A DNA stretch of 64,000 nt from Micromonospora endolithica (lineage in GTDB: Bacteria; Actinomycetota; Actinomycetes; Mycobacteriales; Micromonosporaceae). Position 1 is the first letter of the stretch. Every line of letters starts with the position of its first letter. The notes beneath the pieces were generated by a model. That model searched no databases and was not told the origin of the DNA. It saw nothing but the letters and a program-made list of their open reading frames with translations. Positions 31,517 through 39,910 of the stretch are shown here, piece after piece. The DNA is taken from positions 310,001-374,000 of the forward strand of contig NZ_RBAK01000001.1 of NCBI RefSeq assembly GCF_003626595.1, given 5' to 3'. Made by a program: the position numbers and the translations under genes.

Positions 31517-34020
31517 CCGCGCCCGAGCGCGGCCGGCCGGGCGCGGCGGCCCTGGCCGGCCGGATCCTGGCCGCGACGCCGTTGCCGGTGGCGCTGGCCG
31601 CGCTGGTCGCGCTGGCCGGGGTCGTGCTGGACCGGGTGTACGCGGGCGCGCTGCTGACCGTGCTGGTGCTCGGTTCGGCGGTCGGGTCGGTGGCGGTGAG
31701 CGTGGCGGCGCGCCGGCTGCCGTCGTGGGTGGTGGCGCCGCTGTCGGTGCTGGCGCTGGCCGGTTGGACGGTGTTCGCGCTGCGCTGGTCGGCGAACTCC
31801 GCCGGCGTGCCCGGCCCGCTGGCGGGGTCGGTGGCCGACGCGGCGGCCAACGGCATTCCCCGGCTGCTGACCGCGTTGATCCCGGTCGAACCGGCGCCGG
31901 ACACGGTACTGGTGCCGGTGGTGGCGGCGTGGCTGGCCGGGCTGGCCGGCGCGGAGGTGGCGCTGCGGGCCCGCCGGGTGCTGCTGGGCTACCTGCCACC
32001 GGTGCTGCTGTACGCGGGCGCGCTCTACGTGGTGGGCCCGAACGCCGACCCGGCGGCGCGGCCGACCCTCGCGTTCGTCGCGGTGGCGGTGCTCGGCCTG
32101 CTCACCCCGGGTGGTGCCGGCCCGCCGGCGGGGCTGCCCGCCCCGGTACGGGCGGCGGTGCGGCTGCGGCTGGTGACCGCCTCGGCCGCCGGGGTGGCCG
32201 TGGTGGTCGGGTTGAGCGCGCTGCTCGGGCCGGCACTCGCCGGCCAGGTCGGCGGGCGGCCGGTGGACCCGCGCCGGTACGTCGAACCGCCCCGGGTGGA
32301 CGCGTGGGACGAGAACCCGCTGGTCCGGATCTCCGGGTGGGCGCTGAACCCGGAGCAGCCGCTGCTGGACGTCCGCACGCCGGTGGGCGCGGACCCACGG
32401 GGCGACCGGATCCGGCTGGCGGTGCTCAGCGACTACGACGGGGTGACCTGGCGGGTCGGGGCGACCTACCGCAACGCCGGGCGGGTCCTGCCCGCGCCGG
32501 CGCCGCCGGAGTCGGCCACCACCGGGACGGTACGCCAGGAGATCACCGTCGCGGAACTGCGTGGTCGGCTGCTGCCGGCGGTCGCCACCCCGCGTGAGGT
32601 GACCGGTGCCCGGGTGGCGTACGACCCGGCCACCGGGACGCTGATCCGGCCGGAGGGGCTGGCGCCGGGGTTGCGGTACACGGTGACGTCGGTACGGGAG
32701 CGGCCGGACGCGAACCTGCTGGCCACGGCGAGTGTTCCGGCCGGCGAGGAGGTGGCCCGGGTGCTGCGGGTCCCCGACGGGGTGCCCGACCCGGTGCGCC
32801 GCCTCGCCGCCGAGCTGGCCGAGTCCAACGGCGCGCCGTACGCGCGGGCCGCCGCCGTCGAGCAGTTCCTCGCCGAGCACTACCGCCTGGTGGCCGACTC
32901 ACCGAGCGGGCACGCGTACCCGAATCTGGCGTTCTTCCTCTTCGGCCCGCGTGCCGGTGGTGGGCAGCGGGGCACCTCGGAGCAGTTCGCGGCGTCGTTC
33001 GCGGTGCTGGGCCGGTTGACCGGGCTGCCGACCCGGGTGGTGGTGGGGTTCCGGTCGACCGGCGACGGGCCGGTGCGGGCGGGTGACGCGTACGCCTGGC
33101 CGGAGGTGCTCTTCGACGGGCTCGGCTGGGTGCCGTTCGACCCGCTGCCCCGGCCCGACGACGAGCCCCGACCGGTCGAGGAGGACTTCCGTCCGCCCCC
33201 GGAGGAGCCGCCGCCGTCGCAGGTGCCGGAACCGACGGTGGAGCCGACCGCACCACCGGAACCGGTCGCGGCGTCGGACGGCGAGGCCGGTGGCGGCGGT
33301 GTGGGCACCCCCGTTCTGGTGGCCGTCGGGACCGGTGGTGTGCTGCTGCTGGTGGGGGCGCTGCTGTTCGTCCTGGCGGCGCTGCGCCGCTCGCTCACCC
33401 GGGCCCGCCTGCAACGGGGTGACCCCGGCCAACGCATCGCCGGCGCCTGGCGGGAGGTCACCGACGCGCTCCGGCTCGCCGGGCACCGGGTCGGCACCGA
33501 CCTGTCGGCGACCGAGGTCGCCGTGCGGGCCCACCGGGTCCTCGCCGATGCCCGTGCCCGCCACGCCGGCACCGACCCGGGCACGGTCACGGACGGTCCC
33601 GGTGGCGGCTTCGTCGCCAACCCCGGCGGCGCGGTTGGCACGGGCGACGCGGGCAGCGCGGGCGGCCCCGGCGCGAGCAGCGGCGCGGGACCTGCGGGCG
33701 GCATCGGCGCGGGAGTCGCGGGCGGCGGCATCGGCGCGGGAGTCGCGGGCGGCACCGGTGTCGAGGAGTTGGCCGATCTGCTCAACCGGTTGGTGTTCGC
33801 GCCCGGCACCAGCAGCGAAGGGGAGGCGGCGCGCGCGGTGACCCTGGCACGGGACTACACCGCGGCGCTGCGGGCGGCCCGCCCCCGGTGGCGGCGCCTG
33901 CTCTGGTCGGTGCACCCCGGTCCGCTGCGCCGCGACCGCGGCACCGGACCGGTCGAGCGGCCAGCATCGACGGACGGTCGTGATCCCACCCCGCATGATC
34001 ACGCTCGATCCATGTTGTAG
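31513..34020 (+). CDS. TgpA-like membrane transglutaminase
   Basis: An 835-residue protein. About six N-terminal membrane helices (residues 15-240) are followed by an extracellular transglutaminase-like core. The usual catalytic Cys position reads GGGQRGTSEQFAASFAVLGR, where Ser stands in the place where homologues carry Cys, and GDAYAWPEVLFDGLGWVPFDP supplies the Trp/Asp region (His is replaced by Tyr-Ala-Trp). The active site thus looks degenerate. A further helix near residue 605 leads to a cytoplasmic DUF4129-like tail, interrupted by a Gly-Ala-rich repeat. The last residues (DHARSML) and stop lie inside a long inverted repeat. Confidence 0.8.
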   Translation: MTAPERGRPGAAALAGRILAATPLPVALAALVALAGVVLDRVYAGALLTVLVLGSAVGSVAVSVAARRLPSWVVAPLSVLALAGWTVFALRWSANSAGVPGPLAGSVADAAANGIPRLLTALIPVEPAPDTVLVPVVAAWLAGLAGAEVALRARRVLLGYLPPVLLYAGALYVVGPNADPAARPTLAFVAVAVLGLLTPGGAGPPAGLPAPVRAAVRLRLVTASAAGVAVVVGLSALLGPALAGQVGGRPVDPRRYVEPPRVDAWDENPLVRISGWALNPEQPLLDVRTPVGADPRGDRIRLAVLSDYDGVTWRVGATYRNAGRVLPAPAPPESATTGTVRQEITVAELRGRLLPAVATPREVTGARVAYDPATGTLIRPEGLAPGLRYTVTSVRERPDANLLATASVPAGEEVARVLRVPDGVPDPVRRLAAELAESNGAPYARAAAVEQFLAEHYRLVADSPSGHAYPNLAFFLFGPRAGGGQRGTSEQFAASFAVLGRLTGLPTRVVVGFRSTGDGPVRAGDAYAWPEVLFDGLGWVPFDPLPRPDDEPRPVEEDFRPPPEEPPPSQVPEPTVEPTAPPEPVAASDGEAGGGGVGTPVLVAVGTGGVLLLVGALLFVLAALRRSLTRARLQRGDPGQRIAGAWREVTDALRLAGHRVGTDLSATEVAVRAHRVLADARARHAGTDPGTVTDGPGGGFVANPGGAVGTGDAGSAGGPGASSGAGPAGGIGAGVAGGGIGAGVAGGTGVEELADLLNRLVFAPGTSSEGEAARAVTLARDYTAALRAARPRWRRLLWSVHPGPLRRDRGTGPVERPASTDGRDPTPHDHARSML

Positions 34021-34072
34021 TGGCTTCCGGGTGCGGACGAGGCCACTACAACATGGATCGAGCACGATCATG
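33994..34072. repeat. Long inverted repeat at the TgpA gene 3' end
   Basis: Arms of about 31 nt (33994-34024 and 34042-34072) flank a 17-nt loop. The inner 22 bp are perfect (34003-34024 with 34042-34063), then two mismatches, then 7 more pairs. The TgpA stop codon TAG lies inside the left arm. It may be a terminator, but its length and sequence are more like a dispersed palindromic repeat of the genome. Confidence 0.8.
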
Positions 34073-34151
34073 AGCCCGCCGCCGACCGGCGCGGGCACCG
34101 CCGACGCACCGGCGCGCGGACGGCGACACCGCGGCGCGCTGGTGGGGCGGG

Positions 34152-34943
34152 TCAGGTGGTCAGCCGGCGGACGAGTTTGCGCAGGCCGGCCTGCCAACCG
34201 TCGGGGTCCTCGGCCCGGCGGCGGGCGTAGTCGGCGACCTCCGGGTGCGGGAGGATCAGGAAGCGTTCCTCGGCGAGGCCGGCGATCACCGCGTCGGCGA
34301 CCTGGTCGGGGGTGAGCACGACGCCGGAGGCGGCGATCACCTTTGCTCCGAGGTGACCGGCGGCCAGCCCGTCGGCGAGCATCGGGGTGTCCACGCCCTG
34401 CGGGCAGAGGGCGTGCACCCGTACGCCCCGGTCCCGGTAGGTGATCGCGAGCCACTCGGCGAAACCGACCGATGCGTGCTTGGTGGCGGTGTACGCGGCG
34501 TCCCCGACCGCGGTCAGCACCCCCGCCGCGGAGCAGGTCATCAGCAGGTGACCACCGCCCCGGGCGAGCATCGCCGGCAGCACGGCGCGGGCGGCGTACA
34601 CGTGCGACAACACGTTGACCCGCCAGGCACGGTCCCAGCCGGCGTCGTCGACCTCGATGCCGCCGCCGGTGGCCACGCCCGCGTTGGCGCAGAACAGGTC
34701 GATCCGCCCGTATTGTCGCTCGGTGTCGTCGACCAGCGCGCGGACCTGGTCCTCGTCGGTGACGTCCAGGCCGACACCGTGCGCCTGCGGGCCGGCCGAC
34801 TCGGCCACCGCCCGGGCGGCGTCGGCGGCCAGGTCGGCCACCACCACCGCGGCGGCGCCCTCGGCGACGAACCGGCGGACCAGTGCCGCCCCGATGCCAC
34901 CGGCCCCGCCGGTGACCACCACGACCCGATCGGTGAGGTTCAC
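34152..34943 (-). CDS. Short-chain dehydrogenase/reductase
   Basis: A 263-residue NAD(P)-dependent oxidoreductase. The cofactor motif TGGAGGIG is at residues 13-20, NAG is in LFCANAGVATGG, and the catalytic Ser, Tyr and Lys are in MTCSAAGVL and YTATKHASVG. An acidic residue ends the second strand (VVVADLAADAARA), which favours NAD. The substrate cannot be assigned. GTG 34943 overlaps the stop of the F420-type oxidoreductase gene, so both enzymes probably serve the same pathway. Confidence 0.88.
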   Translation of the reverse strand: MNLTDRVVVVTGGAGGIGAALVRRFVAEGAAAVVVADLAADAARAVAESAGPQAHGVGLDVTDEDQVRALVDDTERQYGRIDLFCANAGVATGGGIEVDDAGWDRAWRVNVLSHVYAARAVLPAMLARGGGHLLMTCSAAGVLTAVGDAAYTATKHASVGFAEWLAITYRDRGVRVHALCPQGVDTPMLADGLAAGHLGAKVIAASGVVLTPDQVADAVIAGLAEERFLILPHPEVADYARRRAEDPDGWQAGLRKLVRRLTT

Positions 34944-35932
34944 GACCGCGCACCCCCGCCCAGTCGGCCGATCACGTCGAGCAGAGCCTCGGGGCCGCCG
35001 GTGTTCAGCTCGGGCGTCGGCAGCAGCGCGAGCACCGGTACGTCCACCCCGGCCTCGGCGTACCGGAGTGCCTCGGACCGGCAGTGCTCCGGCGAGCCGT
35101 GCAGCACCAGCGCGTCGACCACCTCGTCGGGCACCGCCGCGCCGGCGCCCCGCCGGTCCCCGGCCGCCCAGGCCCGCCACATCGGGTCGAAGACCTCCGC
35201 CCGGCCGAGCCAGCGGTGGAACTCCGCGTACGCGGGCACCGTCAGGTAGCTGGTGATCAACCGGCGGCCCAGGGTGCGGGCGTACGAGGCGTCCTCGGTG
35301 GGGCAGACGAAGATCCGGGCGACGACGTCGAAGCCGGGCTTGCGCTCGCCGACGACGCCGAGGGCCTGCGGTACGTCGGAGGCGGCTAGCCAGTTCAGGA
35401 TCACCCCGTCGGCCTCGGCGGCGGCCAGCCGCAGCATGCCCGGCCGCAGGGCGGCGAGCAGCACCGGTGGTGGCACGGCCGGCGGCCGTTCCAGGGTGAA
35501 CCGGCGGACGGTGAACGTGTCGTACGCCTCGTCGACGGTCGCGCCGGACAGCGCCGCCTTCAGGAAGCGCAGCACGTCGCGGGTGCGCCGGAACGGCTCG
35601 GTGAACTCCCGCGCGTTCCAGTCCCGGACCAGCACCGGCGACGACGCGCCGATGCCCAGCGCGAATCGGCCCGGCGCGGTCTCGGCGAGCGCGGCGGCGC
35701 TCATCGCCAGCAGGCCCGGCCCCCGGGTGAAGACCGGCGTGATCGCGGTGCCCAGCCGCAGCCGGGGCGTCCAGGCGGCGGCGAGCGCCAGCGGGGTGAA
35801 CGCGTCGGCCCCGGCCACCTCGGAGGACCAGAGGTCGGTGAAGCCCGCCCGGTCGAGGGCCGTGTAGACCGCGCCGTGGTCGGCGAGCGGGATGCCGCCC
35901 ATCGGTACCGTCATGCCCCATCGCGTCGTCAT
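34940..35932 (-). CDS. LLM-class (F420-type) oxidoreductase
   Basis: A 330-residue luciferase-like TIM-barrel enzyme, probably using coenzyme F420. Typical blocks are FTDLWSSEVAGADAFTPLALAAAWTPRLRLGTAI, PGRFALGIGASSPVLVRDWN and the C-terminal AEAGVDVPVLALLP. ATG 35932 (MTTRWGMTVPMGG) begins at the first barrel strand; the longer frame to 35968 is not conserved in character. It is coupled to the SDR gene. The substrate is unknown. Confidence 0.85.
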   Translation of the reverse strand: MTTRWGMTVPMGGIPLADHGAVYTALDRAGFTDLWSSEVAGADAFTPLALAAAWTPRLRLGTAITPVFTRGPGLLAMSAAALAETAPGRFALGIGASSPVLVRDWNAREFTEPFRRTRDVLRFLKAALSGATVDEAYDTFTVRRFTLERPPAVPPPVLLAALRPGMLRLAAAEADGVILNWLAASDVPQALGVVGERKPGFDVVARIFVCPTEDASYARTLGRRLITSYLTVPAYAEFHRWLGRAEVFDPMWRAWAAGDRRGAGAAVPDEVVDALVLHGSPEHCRSEALRYAEAGVDVPVLALLPTPELNTGGPEALLDVIGRLGGGARS

Positions 35933-36072
35933 CGGTCGATGGTGCCCGCCGGCGGTGGCGCGCCGCAAGATCGGACGGTGGGGAGCCGAGTGGGATTCTG
36001 CACTCCCACTGCACTTGACCGGGTTTCCCGGATGCCGGTCGGGTGCCGCCGCCGGGATGTTACGACTGCCTG

Positions 36073-37314
36073 ATGGGCTCCACCGAGGGCGAACGGCGCC
36101 GACTCCTGGCCGGGAGGCGACGATTGCTGCCCACCACGGAGGACCCGGGGCGGGCGACGTTCCTGGAGCTGTTCTTCGACCTGGTCTTCGTGTTCGCGCT
36201 GACCCGGATCTCGGCCCGCGCGTTCGAGGACCTCTCGCTGAAACCGGGTGGCGGCGAGGGGTGGGGGGCGGTCACCGGCGGCGGCAAGACCCTGCTGCTG
36301 CTGCTCGCGCTGTGGAGCGTGTGGCAGGGCACCGCGTGGACCACCAGCCGGTACGACCCGCGCCGAGGCTGGTTGCAGCTCGTCGTGATCACCGCGCTGG
36401 TGTGCAGCATGGTGATGGGGGTGGCGATCCCCCGCGCGTTCTCGGGGACCGGGTTGGCGTTCGCGGTGGCGTACGTGGTCGCCCAGGTGTCCCGGCCGGT
36501 GATCCTGCTGATCGCCCTCGGCCCGCACCCGTACCGCCGGCTCAAGGCGCGGATGGCGATCATCTTCGCCGCCAGCGGCGTGTTGTGGATCGTCGGGGCA
36601 CTGCTGCCGACCAACGAGCGGGTGGCGTGCTGGCTGACGGCACTCGCCGTCGAGTACGTCGCGGTCCGGCTCGGTTACCCGGTGCCCGGGCTGGGCCGGT
36701 CGAAGATCTCGAAGTGGGACATCGCCGGGGAGCACCTCGCCGAGCGCTACCAGCAGTTCTTCCTCGTCGCGCTGGGCGAGACGATCCTGGTGGCCGGTTT
36801 CGCGTACAGCAAGGGTCCCTACCACCCGGATCAGACGACCGCCTTCGCCCTCGCGCTGGCCACCTCGATCGTGCTCTGGCGGATCTACGTGCAGCGCGCC
36901 GGGCAGATCCTCGGCGAGGCGGTGGCCAACGCCCGCCACCCGGCGACGATCGGCCGGTCGGCGGCCGACACCCACCTGGTGATGGTGGTCGGTCTGACCG
37001 CCACGGCGATCGGCTACGAACTGGTCGTCGAGCACCCGATGGATCAGCCCGAACCCGCCTGGATCGCCCTGGTGGTCGGCGGGCCGGTGCTCTTCCTGGC
37101 CGGCCGGGCCCGCTTCGAGTACGAGGTGTTCTCCCGCGTGTCGCCGTCCCGGTGGATCGCCGTCCTGGTGCTGCTGGCGTGCGTACCGGTGCTGCTGCAC
37201 CATCCGCCGCTGTGGTCGGCGACCGTCGCGGCGGTGGTGCTGGCCGCGGTGGCCGTGGCCGACGCCCGGCGGGCCCGGGGCCGGCCACCGGAGGCGGCGG
37301 CACCGCCGTTCTGA
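36073..37314 (+). CDS. Low-temperature requirement A (LtrA) family membrane protein
   Basis: A 413-residue membrane protein with about twelve hydrophobic segments. The N-terminal signature RATFLELFFDLVFVFALTRIS and the later block ERYQQFFLVALGETILVAG are the hallmarks of LtrA proteins. Biochemical function in this family is unknown. ATG 36073 begins just before the conserved part. The gene is divergent from the oxidoreductase pair and stands alone. Confidence 0.88.
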   Translation: MGSTEGERRRLLAGRRRLLPTTEDPGRATFLELFFDLVFVFALTRISARAFEDLSLKPGGGEGWGAVTGGGKTLLLLLALWSVWQGTAWTTSRYDPRRGWLQLVVITALVCSMVMGVAIPRAFSGTGLAFAVAYVVAQVSRPVILLIALGPHPYRRLKARMAIIFAASGVLWIVGALLPTNERVACWLTALAVEYVAVRLGYPVPGLGRSKISKWDIAGEHLAERYQQFFLVALGETILVAGFAYSKGPYHPDQTTAFALALATSIVLWRIYVQRAGQILGEAVANARHPATIGRSAADTHLVMVVGLTATAIGYELVVEHPMDQPEPAWIALVVGGPVLFLAGRARFEYEVFSRVSPSRWIAVLVLLACVPVLLHHPPLWSATVAAVVLAAVAVADARRARGRPPEAAAPPF

Positions 37315-37376
37315 GCTGGGGGTTCCCACCGTCGCGGCCGGCGGCCCGCGCCGTCGGCCGCGCTACCCTCCCTCTC

Positions 37377-38258
37377 GTGACCTTCTCCCTCGTCGCCCGC
37401 TCCGACGACGGCCGCCGGCACGGCATCGTGGTGGCCAGCAAGTTCCTGGCCGCCGGGGCGCTGGTCCCGGCCGCCGAGGCCGAGATCGGCGCCGTCGCGA
37501 CCCAGGCCCACGTCAACCTCGCCTACCGCCCGCAGGGGCTGGCGCTGCTGCGTACCGGCGTGACCGCGACGGACGTTGTCGCCGGCCTGGTGGCCGCCGA
37601 CGGCGAACGCGACCACCGGCAGGTCGGCGTGGTCGCCGCGACCGGGCCGGGCGCCACCTGGACCGGGCCGAGCTGCCATCCGTGGGCGGGGGGCCAGGCC
37701 GGCGACGGCTGGGCGGCGCAGGGCAACATCCTGGCCGGCCCGCACGTGATCGACGCGCTCCGCGACGGCTGGCTCGGCGGCTCCGCGCTGCCGTTCCCGC
37801 AGCGCCTGCTCGCCGCGCTGCGCGCCGGCGACCAGGCCGGGGGCGACCGGCGCGGTCGGCAGAGCGCGGCGCTGCTGGTGGTCGAGCGCGGGGGTGGGTA
37901 CGGCGGCACCGGCGACGCCCTGGTAGACCTGCGGGTCGACGACCACCCCGACCCGGTCGCCGAGCTGGGCCGGCTGCTGGCGATACACACCCTGCTGTTC
38001 AGTCGCCCGGACCCGGCGACCCTGCTCGACCTGACCGGCGCGGTCGCCGCCGAGGTCGGCGCGCTGCTGGCCGCCGTCGGCCACCCGGTCGACCCGGCGG
38101 CGCCGGAGGAGGCGCTGGTGTCCTGGGCCGGCCTGGAGAACCTGGAGGAGCGGCTGGTGCCAGGACGGATCGACCCGATCGTCCTGGACCACCTGCGCAA
38201 GGCCGCACCGCACGTGCCGGCCCCGCGCGCGGCGAGCGGGACCACCGCGACGACCTGA
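37377..38258 (+). CDS. DUF1028 Ntn-hydrolase-like protein
   Basis: A 293-residue cytoplasmic protein. The start VTFSLVARSDDGRRHGIVVASKF and the core AVATQAHVNLAYRPQGLALLRTG, HRQVGVVAATGPGATWTG, GWAAQGNILAGPHVIDAL are typical of DUF1028 proteins, thought to have an Ntn-hydrolase fold. No activity can be assigned. GTG 37377 is used. It is convergent with the MDMPI-like gene, only 6 nt apart, with no hairpin between them. Confidence 0.85.
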   Translation: MTFSLVARSDDGRRHGIVVASKFLAAGALVPAAEAEIGAVATQAHVNLAYRPQGLALLRTGVTATDVVAGLVAADGERDHRQVGVVAATGPGATWTGPSCHPWAGGQAGDGWAAQGNILAGPHVIDALRDGWLGGSALPFPQRLLAALRAGDQAGGDRRGRQSAALLVVERGGGYGGTGDALVDLRVDDHPDPVAELGRLLAIHTLLFSRPDPATLLDLTGAVAAEVGALLAAVGHPVDPAAPEEALVSWAGLENLEERLVPGRIDPIVLDHLRKAAPHVPAPRAASGTTATT

Positions 38259-38264
38259 CCCTGC

Positions 38265-38942
38265 TCAGCCGGCGAAGGAGAGCCGGCGCAGGCCGGCCGC
38301 GTCGACGATCAGGCGCTCGTGCGGGGCCAGCGGGACTCGCCCGGTGATCTTGCGGATCAGGTCGAGCCGGTCCCAGCCCAGCTCCGGTGGGACGGGCCGG
38401 CCGCCGGTGAGCAGGTCGGCGATCACGGCCGCCGCGGTCGGGGTCAGCCACGGGTCCCGACCCAGGGCCGCCGCCAGGTCCAGGCCGTGCACCCCGACCT
38501 CCACCACCCGGGTACGCAGGAACTCGGCGAGCGCCATCGCGTCACCGTGCCGGGTGCGCACCACCCGCCCGGCCGGCGCCCGGTCCACCGCGTCGAGGGT
38601 GGTCCGCCAGGCGGCGTCGAAGTCGGCGGCCAGCGCGGCGCCGTCTCCGGCGCGGGCCGCCCGCCGGCCGCCGTCGATCCGGTCGGCGTCCACCGCCGGG
38701 GCGAACTTGGCGGCGCCGAAGTAGCCGGTGGCGTCGACCTCGGCGCGGGACGGCGCGGGCGCGGCGAGCATGTCGACCAGCCGGGCCGCTCCGGCGCGGA
38801 CGTGCGCCACCAGTTCCCGTACCGTCCATGGCGGACAGTCGGTGGGGCGGTCGAGGTCGCCGTCGGCCAGACCGGCGAGCACCTCGACCAGTTGGGCGCA
38901 CTCGTCGTGGAACGCCGTCCGGACCTGCCGCGGACCGGTCAC
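38265..38942 (-). CDS. Maleylpyruvate isomerase/DinB-like mycothiol-dependent enzyme
   Basis: A 225-residue protein of the DinB-like four-helix family. The N-terminal region has the typical CPPWTVRELVAHVRAGAARLVDML with metal-ligand His, and RTRVVEVGVHGLDLAAALG supplies the second His group. Members use mycothiol or bind metal in isomerisation, transfer or detoxification; the substrate is unknown. GTG 38942 lies 5 nt after the PAP2 stop, so both are probably one transcript. Confidence 0.8.
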   Translation of the reverse strand: MTGPRQVRTAFHDECAQLVEVLAGLADGDLDRPTDCPPWTVRELVAHVRAGAARLVDMLAAPAPSRAEVDATGYFGAAKFAPAVDADRIDGGRRAARAGDGAALAADFDAAWRTTLDAVDRAPAGRVVRTRHGDAMALAEFLRTRVVEVGVHGLDLAAALGRDPWLTPTAAAVIADLLTGGRPVPPELGWDRLDLIRKITGRVPLAPHERLIVDAAGLRRLSFAG

Positions 38943-38947
38943 CCCGG

Positions 38948-39829
38948 TCAGCCCTTGTGGCGCGGGACGAGGCGGTGCACGCTGATCAGCACCAGCGCCA
39001 TCACGACGCCCATGGTGCCGGCGATACCGGCGGCGCTGCCCGTGTATCCGACGAAGAGCGGCCGGCGGCTCAGCTCGTCCGGCGCCACCCGGGGCAGGTC
39101 GACCAGCCAGGCCAGCGCCAGCGCGCAGGCACCCATCGCCAGCAGGCCCCCGAGGCCGAGGACGAGCGCGGCGGTCCGGTGCGCGTCGGTCGACTCCACC
39201 TGCGCCTGCTCCCGCTGGGTGATCAGCAGCAGCACCCCGGCCAGTGCCGCCCACACGCCGACGACCAGGTACGCCGCCACCGCGTCGCTGGGCCGGTGCC
39301 AGCCGGCCGAGAGGGTGGCCACCCCGGCGACGGCGGCGTACGCGGTGGCCAGGAACGCACCGACGACGCGGACCTTGCGGGGCAGCACCAGCACCAACGC
39401 GACCGCGACCGCCGCGGCGACGGTGGTGTGCCCGCTGGGCAGGCTGTTGCCCACCGCCGCCCGCTCCGGGTCGATCCCGAAGTCCGGCCGGACCAGGAGG
39501 TACTTGAGCAGTTGGGTGGTGACGTTGGCGCCCACGATCAGCAGGGTGGCCGTGACGGCCAGCGCGATCCGGCCCCGGATCAGCGCGATGAAGCCGATGA
39601 CGGCGGTGACCGCGAGCAGCGACACCACGGACATCGCGTTGAGGACGGTGTTCACCGGGCCGTCGATCCGGTCCTGACCGATCCGGTTGCCGGTCAGCGC
39701 CACCGTGTCGATCCACTGACCGAGTTCCGCATGGACGGCGTAGCGCCACACCACCAGGAAGGCGGCCGTCTGGGCGAGCGCCAGCACGACCAGCCAGACC
39801 GCGGTTCCACCCCTTGCCGTCACGCGCAC
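38948..39829 (-). CDS. PAP2-family membrane phosphatase
   Basis: A 293-residue phosphatidic acid phosphatase-type protein with six or more membrane helices. The three phosphatase motifs are KYLLVRPDFG, SLPSGHTT and SAGWHRPSD, with the catalytic His in the third. It probably dephosphorylates a lipid phosphate. GTG 39829 coincides with the expected transcription start of the upstream symmetric promoter, so the mRNA may be leaderless; GTG 39823 is an alternative. Confidence 0.9.
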   Translation of the reverse strand: MRVTARGGTAVWLVVLALAQTAAFLVVWRYAVHAELGQWIDTVALTGNRIGQDRIDGPVNTVLNAMSVVSLLAVTAVIGFIALIRGRIALAVTATLLIVGANVTTQLLKYLLVRPDFGIDPERAAVGNSLPSGHTTVAAAVAVALVLVLPRKVRVVGAFLATAYAAVAGVATLSAGWHRPSDAVAAYLVVGVWAALAGVLLLITQREQAQVESTDAHRTAALVLGLGGLLAMGACALALAWLVDLPRVAPDELSRRPLFVGYTGSAAGIAGTMGVVMALVLISVHRLVPRHKG

Positions 39830-39834
39830 CCGGA

Positions 39835-39888
39835 CAACCTATCGGCCGCCTCCGGCGGGTCGACCGGTGGGAGGAGGCCGATAGGTTG
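39835..39888. promoter_or_regulatory. Symmetric divergent promoter
   Basis: A perfect 13-bp inverted repeat (39835-39847 and 39876-39888) holds one -10-like TAGGTT on each strand (39882-39887 plus; 39841-39836 minus). Exactly 17 bp upstream of both lies the same palindromic hexamer GTCGAC (39859-39864), at the symmetry centre, matching TTGAC-type -35 elements at four of five bases (TCGAC). It would drive the PAP2 gene and the DUF3159 gene in opposite directions. Confidence 0.65.
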
Positions 39889-39910
39889 GGGCTGAGCTGA
39901 GGAGGTGACG

